Shown here one piece after another: positions 29,308 to 39,359 of a stretch of DNA of 64,000 nt. Origin of the DNA: Heterostelium multicystogenum (lineage: Eukaryota > Evosea > Eumycetozoa > Acytosteliales > Acytosteliaceae); assembly GCA_003667245.1 (NCBI GenBank), contig RCNN01000586.1:1-64000 (forward strand). The letters are read 5' to 3'. Made by a program: the position numbers and the translations under genes. A model generated the notes under the pieces. The model saw nothing but the letters and a program-made list of their open reading frames with translations, searched no databases and was not told where the DNA came from. Numbering within the stretch: the stretch's first letter is position 1; every line of letters starts with the position of its first letter.

Positions 29308-29883
29308 GTGATTTCCCATGTGTTTTTAGGTACAGGTGATTTTGATCGGGCTTTTGCTTTCTATTCGAAGGTGATGGCTGAGTTGGGCCTCAGGTTGAAA
29401 TTTTGCGATGCGGATAAACCGTGGGCCGGTTGGGTGGCTGAAACCGCACCTCGTCCGATCTTCGTCATTGGGGCGCCATTTGATGGCAACCCGAGTGCAC
29501 CCGGGAATGGGCAGATGGTGGGGCTACTTGCGCCCAGTCGGGAAGCGGTTAGAAGAAGTTATACAGCGGCGTTGGCGCTCGGCGGGATATGTGAAGGAGA
29601 GCCTGGATTAAGGCCTCACTACCACCCCGATTATTACGGCGCGTATTTTCGAGATACTGATGGCAACAAGCTGTGCGTGTGCTGCCATGATCCACAAGCA
29701 AATTACCTCGGTGAGGGTGAGTTTGAACGAGCAAAAGCTGAGGCTGGGATTTCGCATAGGCCAGGACGCTACGCAGCAGTTTGTTTCCGATGCCTTTCTG
29801 GAACGTACATTCCGAAGAGCGTCGACCCGAAGCACCCTCTCAACACGTTTTGTGAGGACCCGTCGCCAACGTCTGCCATGTGA
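29308..29883 (+). CDS. VOC family (glyoxalase-like) protein with unusual C-terminal extension
   Basis: From GTG 29308 the product reads ISHVFLGTGDFDRAFAFYSK and LKFCDADKPWAGW, the start of small VOC metalloenzymes, and DTDGNKLCVCCHDP, where most relatives stop. Here the frame runs on 60 residues without domain signals. The tail may reflect a lost stop or a frame break near 29690. No other break is visible. The isolated gene has no clear substrate context. Confidence 0.75.
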   Translation: MISHVFLGTGDFDRAFAFYSKVMAELGLRLKFCDADKPWAGWVAETAPRPIFVIGAPFDGNPSAPGNGQMVGLLAPSREAVRRSYTAALALGGICEGEPGLRPHYHPDYYGAYFRDTDGNKLCVCCHDPQANYLGEGEFERAKAEAGISHRPGRYAAVCFRCLSGTYIPKSVDPKHPLNTFCEDPSPTSAM

Positions 29884-30380
29884 GTCCGAGCTGCATCAAT
29901 TTCCCCACAGCAAAAGGTTCACCAGGTTCGGCAAACCCAGAAAGTAAATCCCGCTCTCCGCCGAAATTCCGGGCGCGCCGTCCATTGGCACTCCTGATTC
30001 AGCAAGCAACTCACCCTGTGGCGAGGGAGCTTGCTCCCGCTGGGCTGCAATCGATATCGACCTGACGGAACACCAGTGCCTGCTTTGGGGCCGCTTCGCA
30101 GCCCAGCGGGAGCAAGCTCCCTCGCCACAGGTTGTCGGATGCCCTTACGCTTGCGGTATTGGTCAGACGGTTACCGTTCTGCCACCTGCGCTGAGTGCTT
30201 TCGCCCCATTTTCGCGCACGGCACAGCGTGTTTTGCACGACGTCCCGCCTATCCAGCGGGCCCGACAACAGCGGTCCGTTTCTTGCTAGAGCCAGCTTAA
30301 TCAATGACATGGCATTTTGCCGTCAATCATTTCAAAGCTTGATTCGCTGTTGAGGCGAGTGGTTCTAGGAGTAGTCGGAC
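29884..30380. repeat. intergenic region with REP-type inverted repeat at 30015-30131
   Basis: The repeat is the GTGGCGAGGGAGCTTGCTCCC class with arms CCTGTGGCGAGGGAGCTTGC and its complement, enclosing GGGCTGC...GCAGCCC. The flanking 130 and 250 bases show no gene or convincing promoter. Any promoter for the chemoreceptor must lie in 30132-30380. Confidence 0.8.
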
Positions 30381-32467
30381 ATGCAAAGTGTGTTGTCGCC
30401 AGGTATCCGCCTGCTCGGACGTTTTGGATTCGCGCGCAAGTTCCAGATCCTGTTTTTCCTGTTCATGCTGCCCCTGGCGGGCAGCCTGTGGATGATCGCG
30501 CAGGAGTACCGCACCAAAGCTGACGGTGATTTCCAATGAGCAATCCGGGGTGCGCGAACTGCTGGCGCTGGATGCCCTGGACGCCCAACTGACCGCCCAG
30601 CGCAACCTGGCGGCGCGCTGGAAAGCCGCCGACATCCTCCACGACCAGACACCGCGGCCAAGGCAGCCATGACTGCGGTCGATACCAATTTCCCGCTGAT
30701 CCTGCAAAGCGTGCAGGCCCTGGGCGAGGCCCTCAAAGCCCAGAACGCCCGCCCGGATACCCTTGCACGCTTTGAGGCATTGCAAGCCTCGGTCACCGGC
30801 ATGGATTCCCAATCCCTGCGCACCGTGGGCTGGTGGCCGGATGGTTATGACCGCTTCACGTCTGCGCTGAGCGCGATGCAAACCCTGCGCGAACAGATCA
30901 CCATGGACACCGGGTTGATCCTCGATCCGTGGCTTGAAACCTATTTGCTGATGCAGATTTCCACCCAGCAAACCCCCGACCTGATCGAGCGTATCGGGCG
31001 TATGGCGAGCGTCGGGCAGTCATCCATCGCATCGGGGCAGTTCACCCTGCAAAGCCGTTTGCAGATGCGTGATTTGCGCGGTCGCATCGGCGATGCAAGG
31101 GACCAGTTGGTCAAGGCCGCCGCATCCCTCAAGGCCAAGCAATACCCGGGGCTGCAAACCTGGATCGCGCAATACGACGACAGCTTGCAACTGCTGGACA
31201 ACGAACTGAAAGACCCTGGACGAAGGCGTGTTCGGCGGCACCATCAAGCTCGATACCACCGGCTTCGAACGCAGTGTGGATGGCATGCTTGGCGCCCTCG
31301 GCGCGTTGCGTAAACAGTCGCTGACCTCGCTGGACGCGCGCCTGGGTTACTACCGCGACAGCTCGCTCAAGCAATTCATCCCGGTGGCGGTGACGTTCAG
31401 CGTGCTGGCCCTGGCAGCCCTGTACCTGTTTCGTGTGCTTGCAGGCATCGATTCGCCGCAGTGCCAGCGGCATCACCACCCTGGCCGAATCCCTGCGCGA
31501 CGGTAATCTGTGCGTTGAAGTGGCGGTGGAAGGGCGCGATGAACTGGCGGCCATCAGCACGGCGCTCAACGTGGCGGTGGTGCAGTTGCGCACCAGCCTG
31601 CTGGGGGTCAATCACGAGACGCAGCAGTTGGGCTCTGCGGTGCTGACACTCAATTCGCAATCGGGCAGCACGCTGACCGAAGTGGAAGACCAGCAACAGC
31701 AGATCAGCCAGATTGCAGCGGCCGCCACACAGTTGGCCGCGACCTCCATGGGCGTCGCCAAGAGCTGCGAGCAGGCCTCCGGCAGCGCGCAGAAAACCCG
31801 GCAGATTGCCGAAGACAGCAGCCGCGACAGCCAGCGCACCACCGCGAGTATCCAGCAACTCAACCAGCGCTTGACCGACACCTCCGATGCATTGGAGCGC
31901 GTCAGCCAGCAGGGCCAGCAGATCCAGTCGGTGGTTGACACCATTCGGGGTATCGCCGAGCAGACCAACCTGCTGGCGCTGAACGCTGCCATCGAGGCTG
32001 CGCGGGCCGGTGAACAGGGGCGGGGATTTGCGGTGGTAGCCGATGAAGTGCGCAGCCTGTCGCAACGGACCCAGGCCTCCACGGCGCAGATCGCCGGCAC
32101 GGTCGACAGTTTGCGCGCGACGGTGAGCCAGGCGGTCACCCTGATGGGCGTGGCCTGTGAGCAGGCGGTGACCGATGCCGAGTCCGTCACGGGCCTGGGC
32201 CATCGCCTGGGCGAGATCGCCAGCGCGGTGCAGAGCGTCACTGACACCCTGGCGCAGATCGCCACGGCGGTTGAGGAACAGGCAGCGACGGCGGATGAAG
32301 TGAGCGGCAATATCCAGCAGGTTGACCAGGCCGCCGGGCGCTTGCTCGACGGCGCGCGGGCGGTTAACCAGGCGGCGGATATGTTGAGCAAGGGCAGCCG
32401 GGCGTTGAGCGACAACACGGCGCGGTTCCAGCTGGTTTTGAGGGGCGGCCCACAGCGCAATGAATAG
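30381..32467 (+). CDS. methyl-accepting chemotaxis protein, frame broken
   Basis: ATG 30381 opens with a cytoplasmic stub and helix [21 protein letters not shown] large periplasmic helical sensor follows, then a second membrane helix ([19 protein letters not shown]) and HAMP. The signalling hairpin contains the invariant tip [20 protein letters not shown] and [20 protein letters not shown]. About 690 residues. Breaks lie near 30530, 30650, 31215 and 31440. Ligand unknown; a double-helical sensor suggests small-molecule binding. Confidence 0.9.
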
Positions 32468-32511
32468 ATGTTCTATCATGAGCATCTATTCATAAGCGGT
32501 GAAGCAATGCC

Positions 32512-33420
32512 ATGAGAGACCTGCCACCCACCTCGACATTGCGCGCCTTTGAGGTTGCCACACGCCACGCAACCTTCACTTCGGCTTCAGAAGAGTTGCA
32601 TGTCACCCAGAGTGCCGTCAGCCATCAGCTCAAGCACCTTGAAGAACTCTGGGGATTGCAGTTGTTCCAGCGGGGCAAGTCACTCAGCCTGACGCCTGCC
32701 GGAGCAGCCCTTGCGCCGATCGTGCGCGAGTTTTTCATGAACCTTGAGGCGACACTCGCGGACCTGCGCGAGCAAAAGGGCAGGGTCCGGCTCAAGGTCA
32801 GTACCACCTATTCCTTCGCGCTGAAATGGCTGCTGCCCCGACTGCCGAGCCTGGCCCAACGGCACCCTGAAATATTGGTCACCCTCGACTCCAGCGACAA
32901 GATCATCAACTTTTCAAGCGCGGAGGCTGATGTTGCGATCCGCCTGGGCAACGGGAATTACCCGGCGCTGTACTCGGAGTTCCTGTTCCGCGAGCAGATT
33001 TTTCCGGTGGCCAGTCCCGATCTGTTGAAGCGCTTTGGCCGGCCACACACACCCGCCGAATTGCTGCGCTATCCCTTGCTGATGCGCGACGGCGCCGACC
33101 TGGTGCCGAAGTGGGAAGTCTGGTTCCAGCACGTAGGGCTCGCGATTGCGCCGCTCAAGGAAAAGTGTCAGGTTTGCGGATACCAACATGACGATAGAGG
33201 CGGCCCTTGCTCGGCCAGGGCATTGCATTGGCGCGCAGTGGGCATGTGGAGTCAGAGCTGAGCGATGGCAGCCTGGTGAGGCTGTTCGATGTGCCGTTCC
33301 CGTCACCGGTCGCTTATTACTTTTGTCTGCCCCAAAGGCATCGAGTCCCAGCCGCATATCGTCAGCTTTCGTGAATGGCTGACGCAGGAAGCCGTAAACG
33401 CCGGACTGGCTTACGAATAA
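32512..33420 (+). CDS. LysR family regulator, GcvA-like, frame broken
   Basis: ATG 32512 gives MRDLPPTSTLRAFEVATRHA, the GcvA-subgroup start. The DNA-binding helix is LHVTQSAVSHQLKHLEEL. The sensor domain ends ESQPHIVSFREWLTQEA. About 300 residues. Breaks lie near 33170, 33220 and 33330. Upstream contains ATAGATG-N-rich dyad text CTATCATGAGCATCTATTC but I make no operator call. Target unclear; the EamA gene follows 75 bases later on the same strand. Confidence 0.85.
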
Positions 33421-33495
33421 AGCATGAGGATTTGCTCATTCTTCAATGAGCAGACTTCGCTTCAGTTAAGGCGCCGGTTTGCTTAGGATGGGTGC

Positions 33496-34323
33496 ATGCC
33501 TTATCCCATTATTCTCCTGGTCCTCTTCGCTGCCTTACTGCACGCCAGTTGGAATGCGCTGCTGCGTGGCGGCGCCGACCGGCTCTGGTCGATGACGGTG
33601 ATGTGCCTGGCGGTCGCTATCGCCAGTGGCGGCGTTGCGGTGTTCCTGGACCCTCCGGCGCCAGCCAGCTGGTTTTATGTGGTGCTGTCAGCGGTGCTGC
33701 ACGTGGGCTACAACCTGTTCCTGGTGCGCAGCTACAAAGTCGGAGACCTGGGGCAGACCTATCCGATTTCACGGGGCTCCTCGCCGGTGCTGATCACCCT
33801 GGGGTGCCGCGGTGTTTGCCGGGGAGAGTGTCTCGGCCAGCTCGCTTCTGGGCATTGCCCTGGTGTCGGGCGGCATCATTTCCCTGGCGTTCAGGGGGCG
33901 CCGGCTCGCCGTTCCCAGCCTGCCATACGCCCTGGGCACCGGCTGTTTCATTGCCGCCTACAGCGTGACAGACGGCATCGGCGCGCGCCTGTCGGGTGCG
34001 CCGATGGCCTATACGGTGTGGATGTGCGCCTTGTGGGGCGTGTTGATGCCGGCGGTGTATATCGGCCTGCGGGGCCCGAAAAGTCTGTTCAGCCTGCGGC
34101 CCGGGTTTTTCACGGCCTTCGCCGTGGGCTGGTGTCGCTCCTGGCCTACGGAATCATTATCTATGCCATGGCCGGTGCGCCCATGGGCGCGGTCTCGGCC
34201 TTGCGCGAGACCAGCGTGCTGTTTGCGGCACTGATCGGCTATTTCTTCCTGGGCGAGCACTGACGGTGCGCAAAGGTATTGGCTTGCGTGGTGATCGCCA
34301 CCGGCACCATCCTCATTGGCTGA
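33496..34323 (+). CDS. EamA/DMT family transporter, frame broken
   Basis: Ten-helix drug/metabolite transporter of about 275 residues: MPYPIILLVLFAALLHASWN, YVVLSAVLHVGYNLFLVRSY, GIALVSGGIISLAF, APMGAVSALRETSVLFAALI and GYFFLGE, two EamA repeats. It probably exports a metabolite. Breaks are near 33805, 34130 and 34260. The true end is ATGTILIG at 34323. Confidence 0.85.
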
Positions 34324-34366
34324 GGACAGGTAAAGCATTTCCCACCACCACATGAAGGTTCGCGCA

Positions 34367-35126
34367 ATGGATAACCGTCCGCAGGCACCGCTGATTTCTG
34401 ATAACAGGTGGAAGTCGTGGCGTTGGCGCCGCCACCGCGCGGCTGGCCGCCGCACAAGGTTATGACGTGGCGATCAGCTTCGTTTCCGATGAGTCTGCCG
34501 CCCTCGCGGTGGTGGCGGATGTAGAAGCGGCAGGGCGCCGGGCGTTGGCCGTACGCGCGGACAGCGCAGACCCGGAACAGGTCGTCCAGTTATTTGCGGC
34601 GATAGATCGGACGTTCGGGCGCATCGATGTGCTGGTTAACAACGCCGGATCAACGCGTTTGCAGTCCCGGGTCGAAGACTTGCCGTTCGAGCGGATGCAG
34701 CGGATTTTCGCGGTCAACGCGATCGGGCCGATGCTGTGGTGCCCAGCAAGCGGTGAAGCGCATGTCGTTTCGTCACCAGGGGGCGGGGTGGTGCCGTGAT
34801 CAATATCTCGTCGGCATCCGCCCGGCTGGGCAGCCCCAACGAATATGTCGACTACGCGCATCAAAGGGGCCTCTCGAGACCTCACCATCGGTTTGCCAAG
34901 GAAGTGGCCAGGAGGGAATACGCGTCAACTGCATCCGCCCGGGGCATATCTACACCGACATTCACGCCAGTGGCGGGGAGCCAGGGCGGGTTGATCGCGT
35001 GAAGGATTCGATCCCCATGGGCCGCGGCGGTCAGCCTGAAGAAGTGGCTCGGGCGATCCTGTGGCTGGCAGGCGCCGAGGCATCCTTCATCACCGTACGT
35101 TCCTGGATGTCACCGGCGGGAAATGA
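34367..35126 (+). CDS. SDR family oxidoreductase, frame broken
   Basis: The Rossmann region is spread over a break near 34410 but continues TARLAAAQGYDVAISFVSDE, VLVNNAGSTRLQSRVEDLPF (the NNAG motif), NISSASARLGSPNEYVDY with catalytic Ser and Tyr, and EVAREGIRVNCIRPGHIYTD in mixed frames. About 250 residues, ending in LDVTGGK. A classical FabG-like NAD(P)-dependent dehydrogenase with no specific substrate inferred. Breaks lie near 34735, 34795, 34865 and 35095. Confidence 0.85.
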
Positions 35127-35185
35127 GCAGCAGGGCATGGCACCGAGTTTCCTCGGTAGGCCACGCCCGGCATGCATGCACTGGC

Positions 35186-37250
35186 TCAGCTGTTGAGCCT
35201 GACTTGCTCCTTCGCCAGCTTCACCACATTGTCCAGGGTAAAGCCGAACTTGGCCTGCAAACTTGGACAGCGGTGCCGAGGCGCCAAAGCTGTTCATCAC
35301 CACTTTGGCCCCGGGTTGCCCCACGTAGCGATCCCAACCCAACGGGCCGGCCTGTTCCACCACCAGGCGTGCCTTCACTGCGGTGGCAGCACGCTGTCGC
35401 GGTAGGCCTGGTCCTGTTCTTCGAACAGTTCCCAGCTCGGCATCGACACCACTTGCGCCGCCACGCCTTCAGTCTTCAGTTGCTCATAGGCTTCCACCGC
35501 CAGGCTGACTTCACTGCCGGTGGCCATCAGGATCACCTGGGGCTTATCGGCGCCGGCCAGCACATACGCGCCACGGGAAGTGCCCGACGCCGCGGCGTAT
35601 TTCGTGCGGTCCAGGGTCGGCAGGTTCTGCCGCGACAGCACCACGCAGGTCGGGCCGATGGGTCTGGGCCAGGGCGATCTTCCAGGCTTCCAGGGTTTCA
35701 TTCGCGTCGCCCGGGCGCAGGGTCAGCAAACCCGGGGTGGCCCGCAGTTGGGTCAGGTGTTCGATGGGCTGGGAGTGGGGCCGTCTTCGCCGACACCAAT
35801 CGAGTCATGGGTAAACACGAACACCACCGGCAGCTCCATGATTGCCGCGAGGCGAATCGGCGGCTTCATGTAATCGCTGAACACCAGGAAGGTCGAGGTG
35901 TAGGGCCGCAGGTACGACAGCGCCATGCCGTTGGCAATCGCGGCCCATGGCATGTTCACGAATACCGAAGTGCAGGTTTGCGCCCGCCGTAGTTCTCGGC
36001 GCTGAAGCGCCCGGCGTCGTCGAACGTCAGGTTGGTTTGGTGGACGGCGACAAGTCGGCCGAGCCCCCCAGCAGCCACGGGATTCTGCTTGGCAAACGCA
36101 TTCAACACCTCGCCCCCGGCGGCACGGCTGGCGACGCCTTGGCATCAGTGGCAAAGCTCGGCAGTTGCTCCTGCCAATGCTCGGGCATCTCGCCGGCACG
36201 CATGCGGCGCAGTTCATCGGCCAGTTCGGGTTCGTACTGTTCGAGGTGGGACAGGGTCTCAGTCCATTGCTCATACAGCGGCTTGCTGCGCTTGAGCAGT
36301 GCATCCCGCAGGACCGTGCGCGCTTCATCCGGCACCAGGAAGCTTGAGTCTTCGGGCCAGCCGTACGCGGCTTTGGTCAGGCGGATTTCTTCATCGCCCA
36401 AAGGCTCGCCATGGGCCGACGCGGTGTTGTGCTTGTGGGGCGAGCCATAGCCAATCACGCTGTCGACCACGATCAGCGTCGGTGCCCCAGTGTTTTTCTG
36501 GAAGGTGCTAAGCGCGTCGCTCAAAGCCAGCAGGTTGTTTTGCATCGGTGACGTGCAAGGTGTGCCAGCCATAGGCCTGGAAACGCTTGATCACGTCTTC
36601 GCTGAAGGCCAGTTCAGTGTGGCCTTCGATGCTGATGGTGTTGTTGTCGTAGATCCAGCACAGGTTCTCCAGCTTCAAGTGCCCGGCGATGGGACGCGGC
36701 TTCGCTGCTGATGCCTTCCATCATGTCGCCGTCGCCGCACAGGGTGTAGACGTTGTAGTCGAACAGCACCTGGTCGTCACGGTTGAAACGCTTGGCCAGC
36801 CAACGCTCGGCCATGGCCATGCCGACGCTGTTGGCGCACCCCTGGCCGAGGGGGCCGGTGGTGGTTTCCACACCGGTGGTCATGCGGTATTCGGGGTGGC
36901 CGGGGGTTTTGGAGCTCATCTGCCGGAACTGCTTGATGTCGTCCAGGCTGATGGCCGGTTGGCCGGAGCGCTTGCCGTGGGCATCAATCTCCACCACGCC
37001 GGCCAGGTGCAGCAGCGAATACAACAGCATCGAGGCATGGCCCACCGACAAACACGAAACGGTCACGGTTGGGCCAGTCGGGGTGCTCGGGGTGATAGCG
37101 CAGAAAGCGGCTCCACAAGGTGTAACCGACGGGCGCCAGGCCCATGGGAGTGCCGGGGTGGCCGGAGTTGGCCTTTTGCACAGCGTCCATGGCGAGGGTA
37201 CGAATGGTGTTGATGCACTGGGTGTCGACAGCGTTGGCAGCGTGATTCAT
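35186..37250 (-). CDS. tktA: transketolase, frame broken
   Basis: Start [20 protein letters not shown], then [20 protein letters not shown], the conserved substrate His region. The thiamine diphosphate motif region [16 protein letters not shown] is present. The end reads [20 protein letters not shown] at 35186. About 665 residues when whole. It moves two-carbon units in the pentose phosphate pathway. At least seven breaks occur; one at about 37050 is an extra T in RFV(L)[12 protein letters not shown] central metabolic gene this damaged argues for sequence errors rather than decay. Confidence 0.95.
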
Positions 37251-37439
37251 GGAACCTGTTCTCCATCGGGTGACGATCTACAGTGGAGGGCAGCGTGCGC
37301 CAAAGGTTTTATGAAATCGTCTGCCCCGCGACGAACGGGGACGCAAACGCGACAGGTTGATCTCAAACATGACAAGAGCCCGCCGGATGGGCTAGCTTCA
37401 AGGGGCATTCAGTCAATGATCAACTTGCGGAGGTACTCC

Positions 37440-37680
37440 ATGCCAGTGAAACACGACCTGTATCAGGACCTGGGTTTGAGCAAGGAAGCTATTCATGAAC
37501 GCAGGGCGAGCGATAACCGATTGGATTCGCTGCTCCACCAATACGACAGCGCCGACAAGGAGGTGCTGGAGCTTGAGTCCTCAAGCGGCGGTGACGAGGA
37601 GCTGGAGAAGCTGAAGAAGAAAACGCCTGTTGATCAAAGACAAGATCGTCGAGCAACTGGAGAAAGCGACGGCCAAGTAG
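37440..37680 (+). CDS. YdcH family (DUF465) small protein, frame broken
   Basis: MPVKHDLYQDLGLSKEAI, DNRLDSLLHQYDSADKEVLE, and after one extra A near 37622, LLIKDKIVEQLEKATAK. About 79 residues, all helical coiled-coil-like, matching the DUF465 family of unknown function. RBS GGAGG lies 7 bases before ATG 37440. Divergent from transketolase. Confidence 0.85.
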
Positions 37681-37805
37681 AAGATTTGTTCAGAATTGCC
37701 CGAAAGACAGCAGCACCGCCGCTGCCTATCATGCCAACCGTTCGCCCGGCACTGGGGCTCTTAGACGGCGCATGGAATGCGCTGTGGCCGGGCGAACTCT
37801 CTCTT

Positions 37806-39164
37806 TCAAGCCAGCAGCGCGCGCTTGCATTCGTCAATCGAGCGCTGCTGGGTTTCACCGTACAACTTCAACTCGTCGATAGTCTGGCGACCCAGGGCCT
37901 TTTCAAACTCGGCCTGGTTGGAGTTGGCCGCGTAGTGACTCTGCGCCGCATCCCCCAGGTTCGACTGGAAAATCCCCGCCGCACTCACCGGCAGAAAATC
38001 TTCGTACACCAACGGCTCCACGTCCACGTGGCCGGCGGCGATCAGTTCGTCCAGGGTTTTAAACTTGTCCTGGGCGGCCAAGCCTTTCTCGGTTACGAAG
38101 TAGCGGAAGTACGCCAGCTCCTGCTCACGCATCTGCTGGTAATTATCGGGAAACGCCTGGAAGTGCTGCTCCATCAATTCGGTGTAGCGCCCGGCATTGG
38201 CCTCATTCGGAAACGCGCCCAATTCATCCCGTGCGGCATTCAGCAATTGGTCGTACAGCGCGCGGCCCTTGGGGGTCAGCGCCACGCCGCGTTGTTCGAT
38301 TTCACCAAAGCGCGCGCTGTGGCTGCCCTTGGCATCGGTAAAGGCAATGGCTTCATCCAGGGCCTTGAAGCTGGTCTGGCGCAGCAGTATCGGGCACTGG
38401 CGGCGGGGCGGGCCTTCGATCACCGCCTTGGGGGTGATGCCTTTGCCGGGCATTGCCGCCTGCACCTGGTCGATGTCCAGGGTGCGCGGTGTCAGGTGGT
38501 TGATGTGCGGGCCCTTGAAGGCGACCACGTCGGCGATCAGCCGGTGCTGGTCGCTCAGTTGCTGGTATTGCGCGGCATTGACGGTGGCGGTGTGGTGCCA
38601 GCGGAAGGTTTCCAGGGCTTGCTGGATAAACTCTTCGGCATGGGCGGCATCGAGGCCGCCGTCGGCTTCGGCTTGTTGGATCAGCTCAAGGGCGCGTGGG
38701 GTGAAGATCGAACGCTTGGCCAGGGCTGACTGGGCGAAGGCTCGCAGTTCCGGGTTTTCGATCAGTTCCAGGCGCAGCAGTGAAGTGAACACTCGGAACG
38801 GGCTGGTTTGCAGGGCGCTTTCATGCACGGCGCGAAAGGCGGTGGAGTGCACCGGTACCCCGGCCGGCGTGAGGTCGTAATAGCCCACCGGCTGCATGCC
38901 CATCACCGCAAACAGGCGGCTGATGGTCGCCAGTTCTTCAGCGGTGCCCAGGCGGATGGCGCCGTGGCGCTCCCTGTCCAGGCGCTGGATTTCCCCGGTG
39001 CGCTTCAGTTGGTGCGCCAGCGCGGTGTCGGTTTCCAGCACCCGGGCATTGGTCTCGGCCACCAGTTCCATCAGTGCGCCATACAGCGGCACTTCATCGC
39101 GGTACATGTCGGACATGGCTTTGGAGAAGCCTTTGCGAATCTCGTCAGGGCTGACGGTGGACAT
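37806..39164 (-). CDS. hglS: 2-oxoadipate dioxygenase/decarboxylase (HglS, YdcJ/DUF1338 family)
   Basis: Intact, 452 residues from ATG 39164. The three metal-ligand regions of the family are present: GVPVHSTAFRAVHE (His), KGPHINHLTPRTLDID (His) and GSHSARFGEIEQRGVAL (Glu). It converts 2-oxoadipate to D-2-hydroxyglutarate in D-lysine catabolism using Fe(II) and O2. No other D-lysine genes are adjacent. A nearby ATG (39200) is less likely because its extra 12 residues lack similarity to the family. Confidence 0.9.
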   Translation of the reverse strand: MSTVSPDEIRKGFSKAMSDMYRDEVPLYGALMELVAETNARVLETDTALAHQLKRTGEIQRLDRERHGAIRLGTAEELATISRLFAVMGMQPVGYYDLTPAGVPVHSTAFRAVHESALQTSPFRVFTSLLRLELIENPELRAFAQSALAKRSIFTPRALELIQQAEADGGLDAAHAEEFIQQALETFRWHHTATVNAAQYQQLSDQHRLIADVVAFKGPHINHLTPRTLDIDQVQAAMPGKGITPKAVIEGPPRRQCPILLRQTSFKALDEAIAFTDAKGSHSARFGEIEQRGVALTPKGRALYDQLLNAARDELGAFPNEANAGRYTELMEQHFQAFPDNYQQMREQELAYFRYFVTEKGLAAQDKFKTLDELIAAGHVDVEPLVYEDFLPVSAAGIFQSNLGDAAQSHYAANSNQAEFEKALGRQTIDELKLYGETQQRSIDECKRALLA

Positions 39165-39359
39165 AGAAAAATTCCTGGCGGCTATAGAGAGGAAAGGCAC
39201 GGTTGCCTGATTTTGTTGGGCCTGCCGACGCCTTGCAAACGAAGATTCCTCTGGACTTCATTCTGCAAATGAATGAGCTGGATGACGTCAGCTTCACGTG
39301 CATCTCACCGTCGAAGGGCTCTACACTGGCCGTCACCTCTGAACGCGACGGAAGACTCG

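Noticed and set aside
31397..32485. A 362-residue minus-strand frame
   Set aside because: Antisense to the chemoreceptor signalling domain, which has the invariant tip motif.
35186..37250. Genuine transketolase pseudogene
   Set aside because: All family motifs are kept in alternating frames and the breaks are single-base additions like those in many neighbouring genes, so sequence error is more likely.
36783..38729. A 648-residue plus-strand open frame
   Set aside because: It runs antisense to transketolase and HglS, and contains YdcH by chance in the same frame at 37440. Its composition is that of a high-G+C shadow frame, with no domain.
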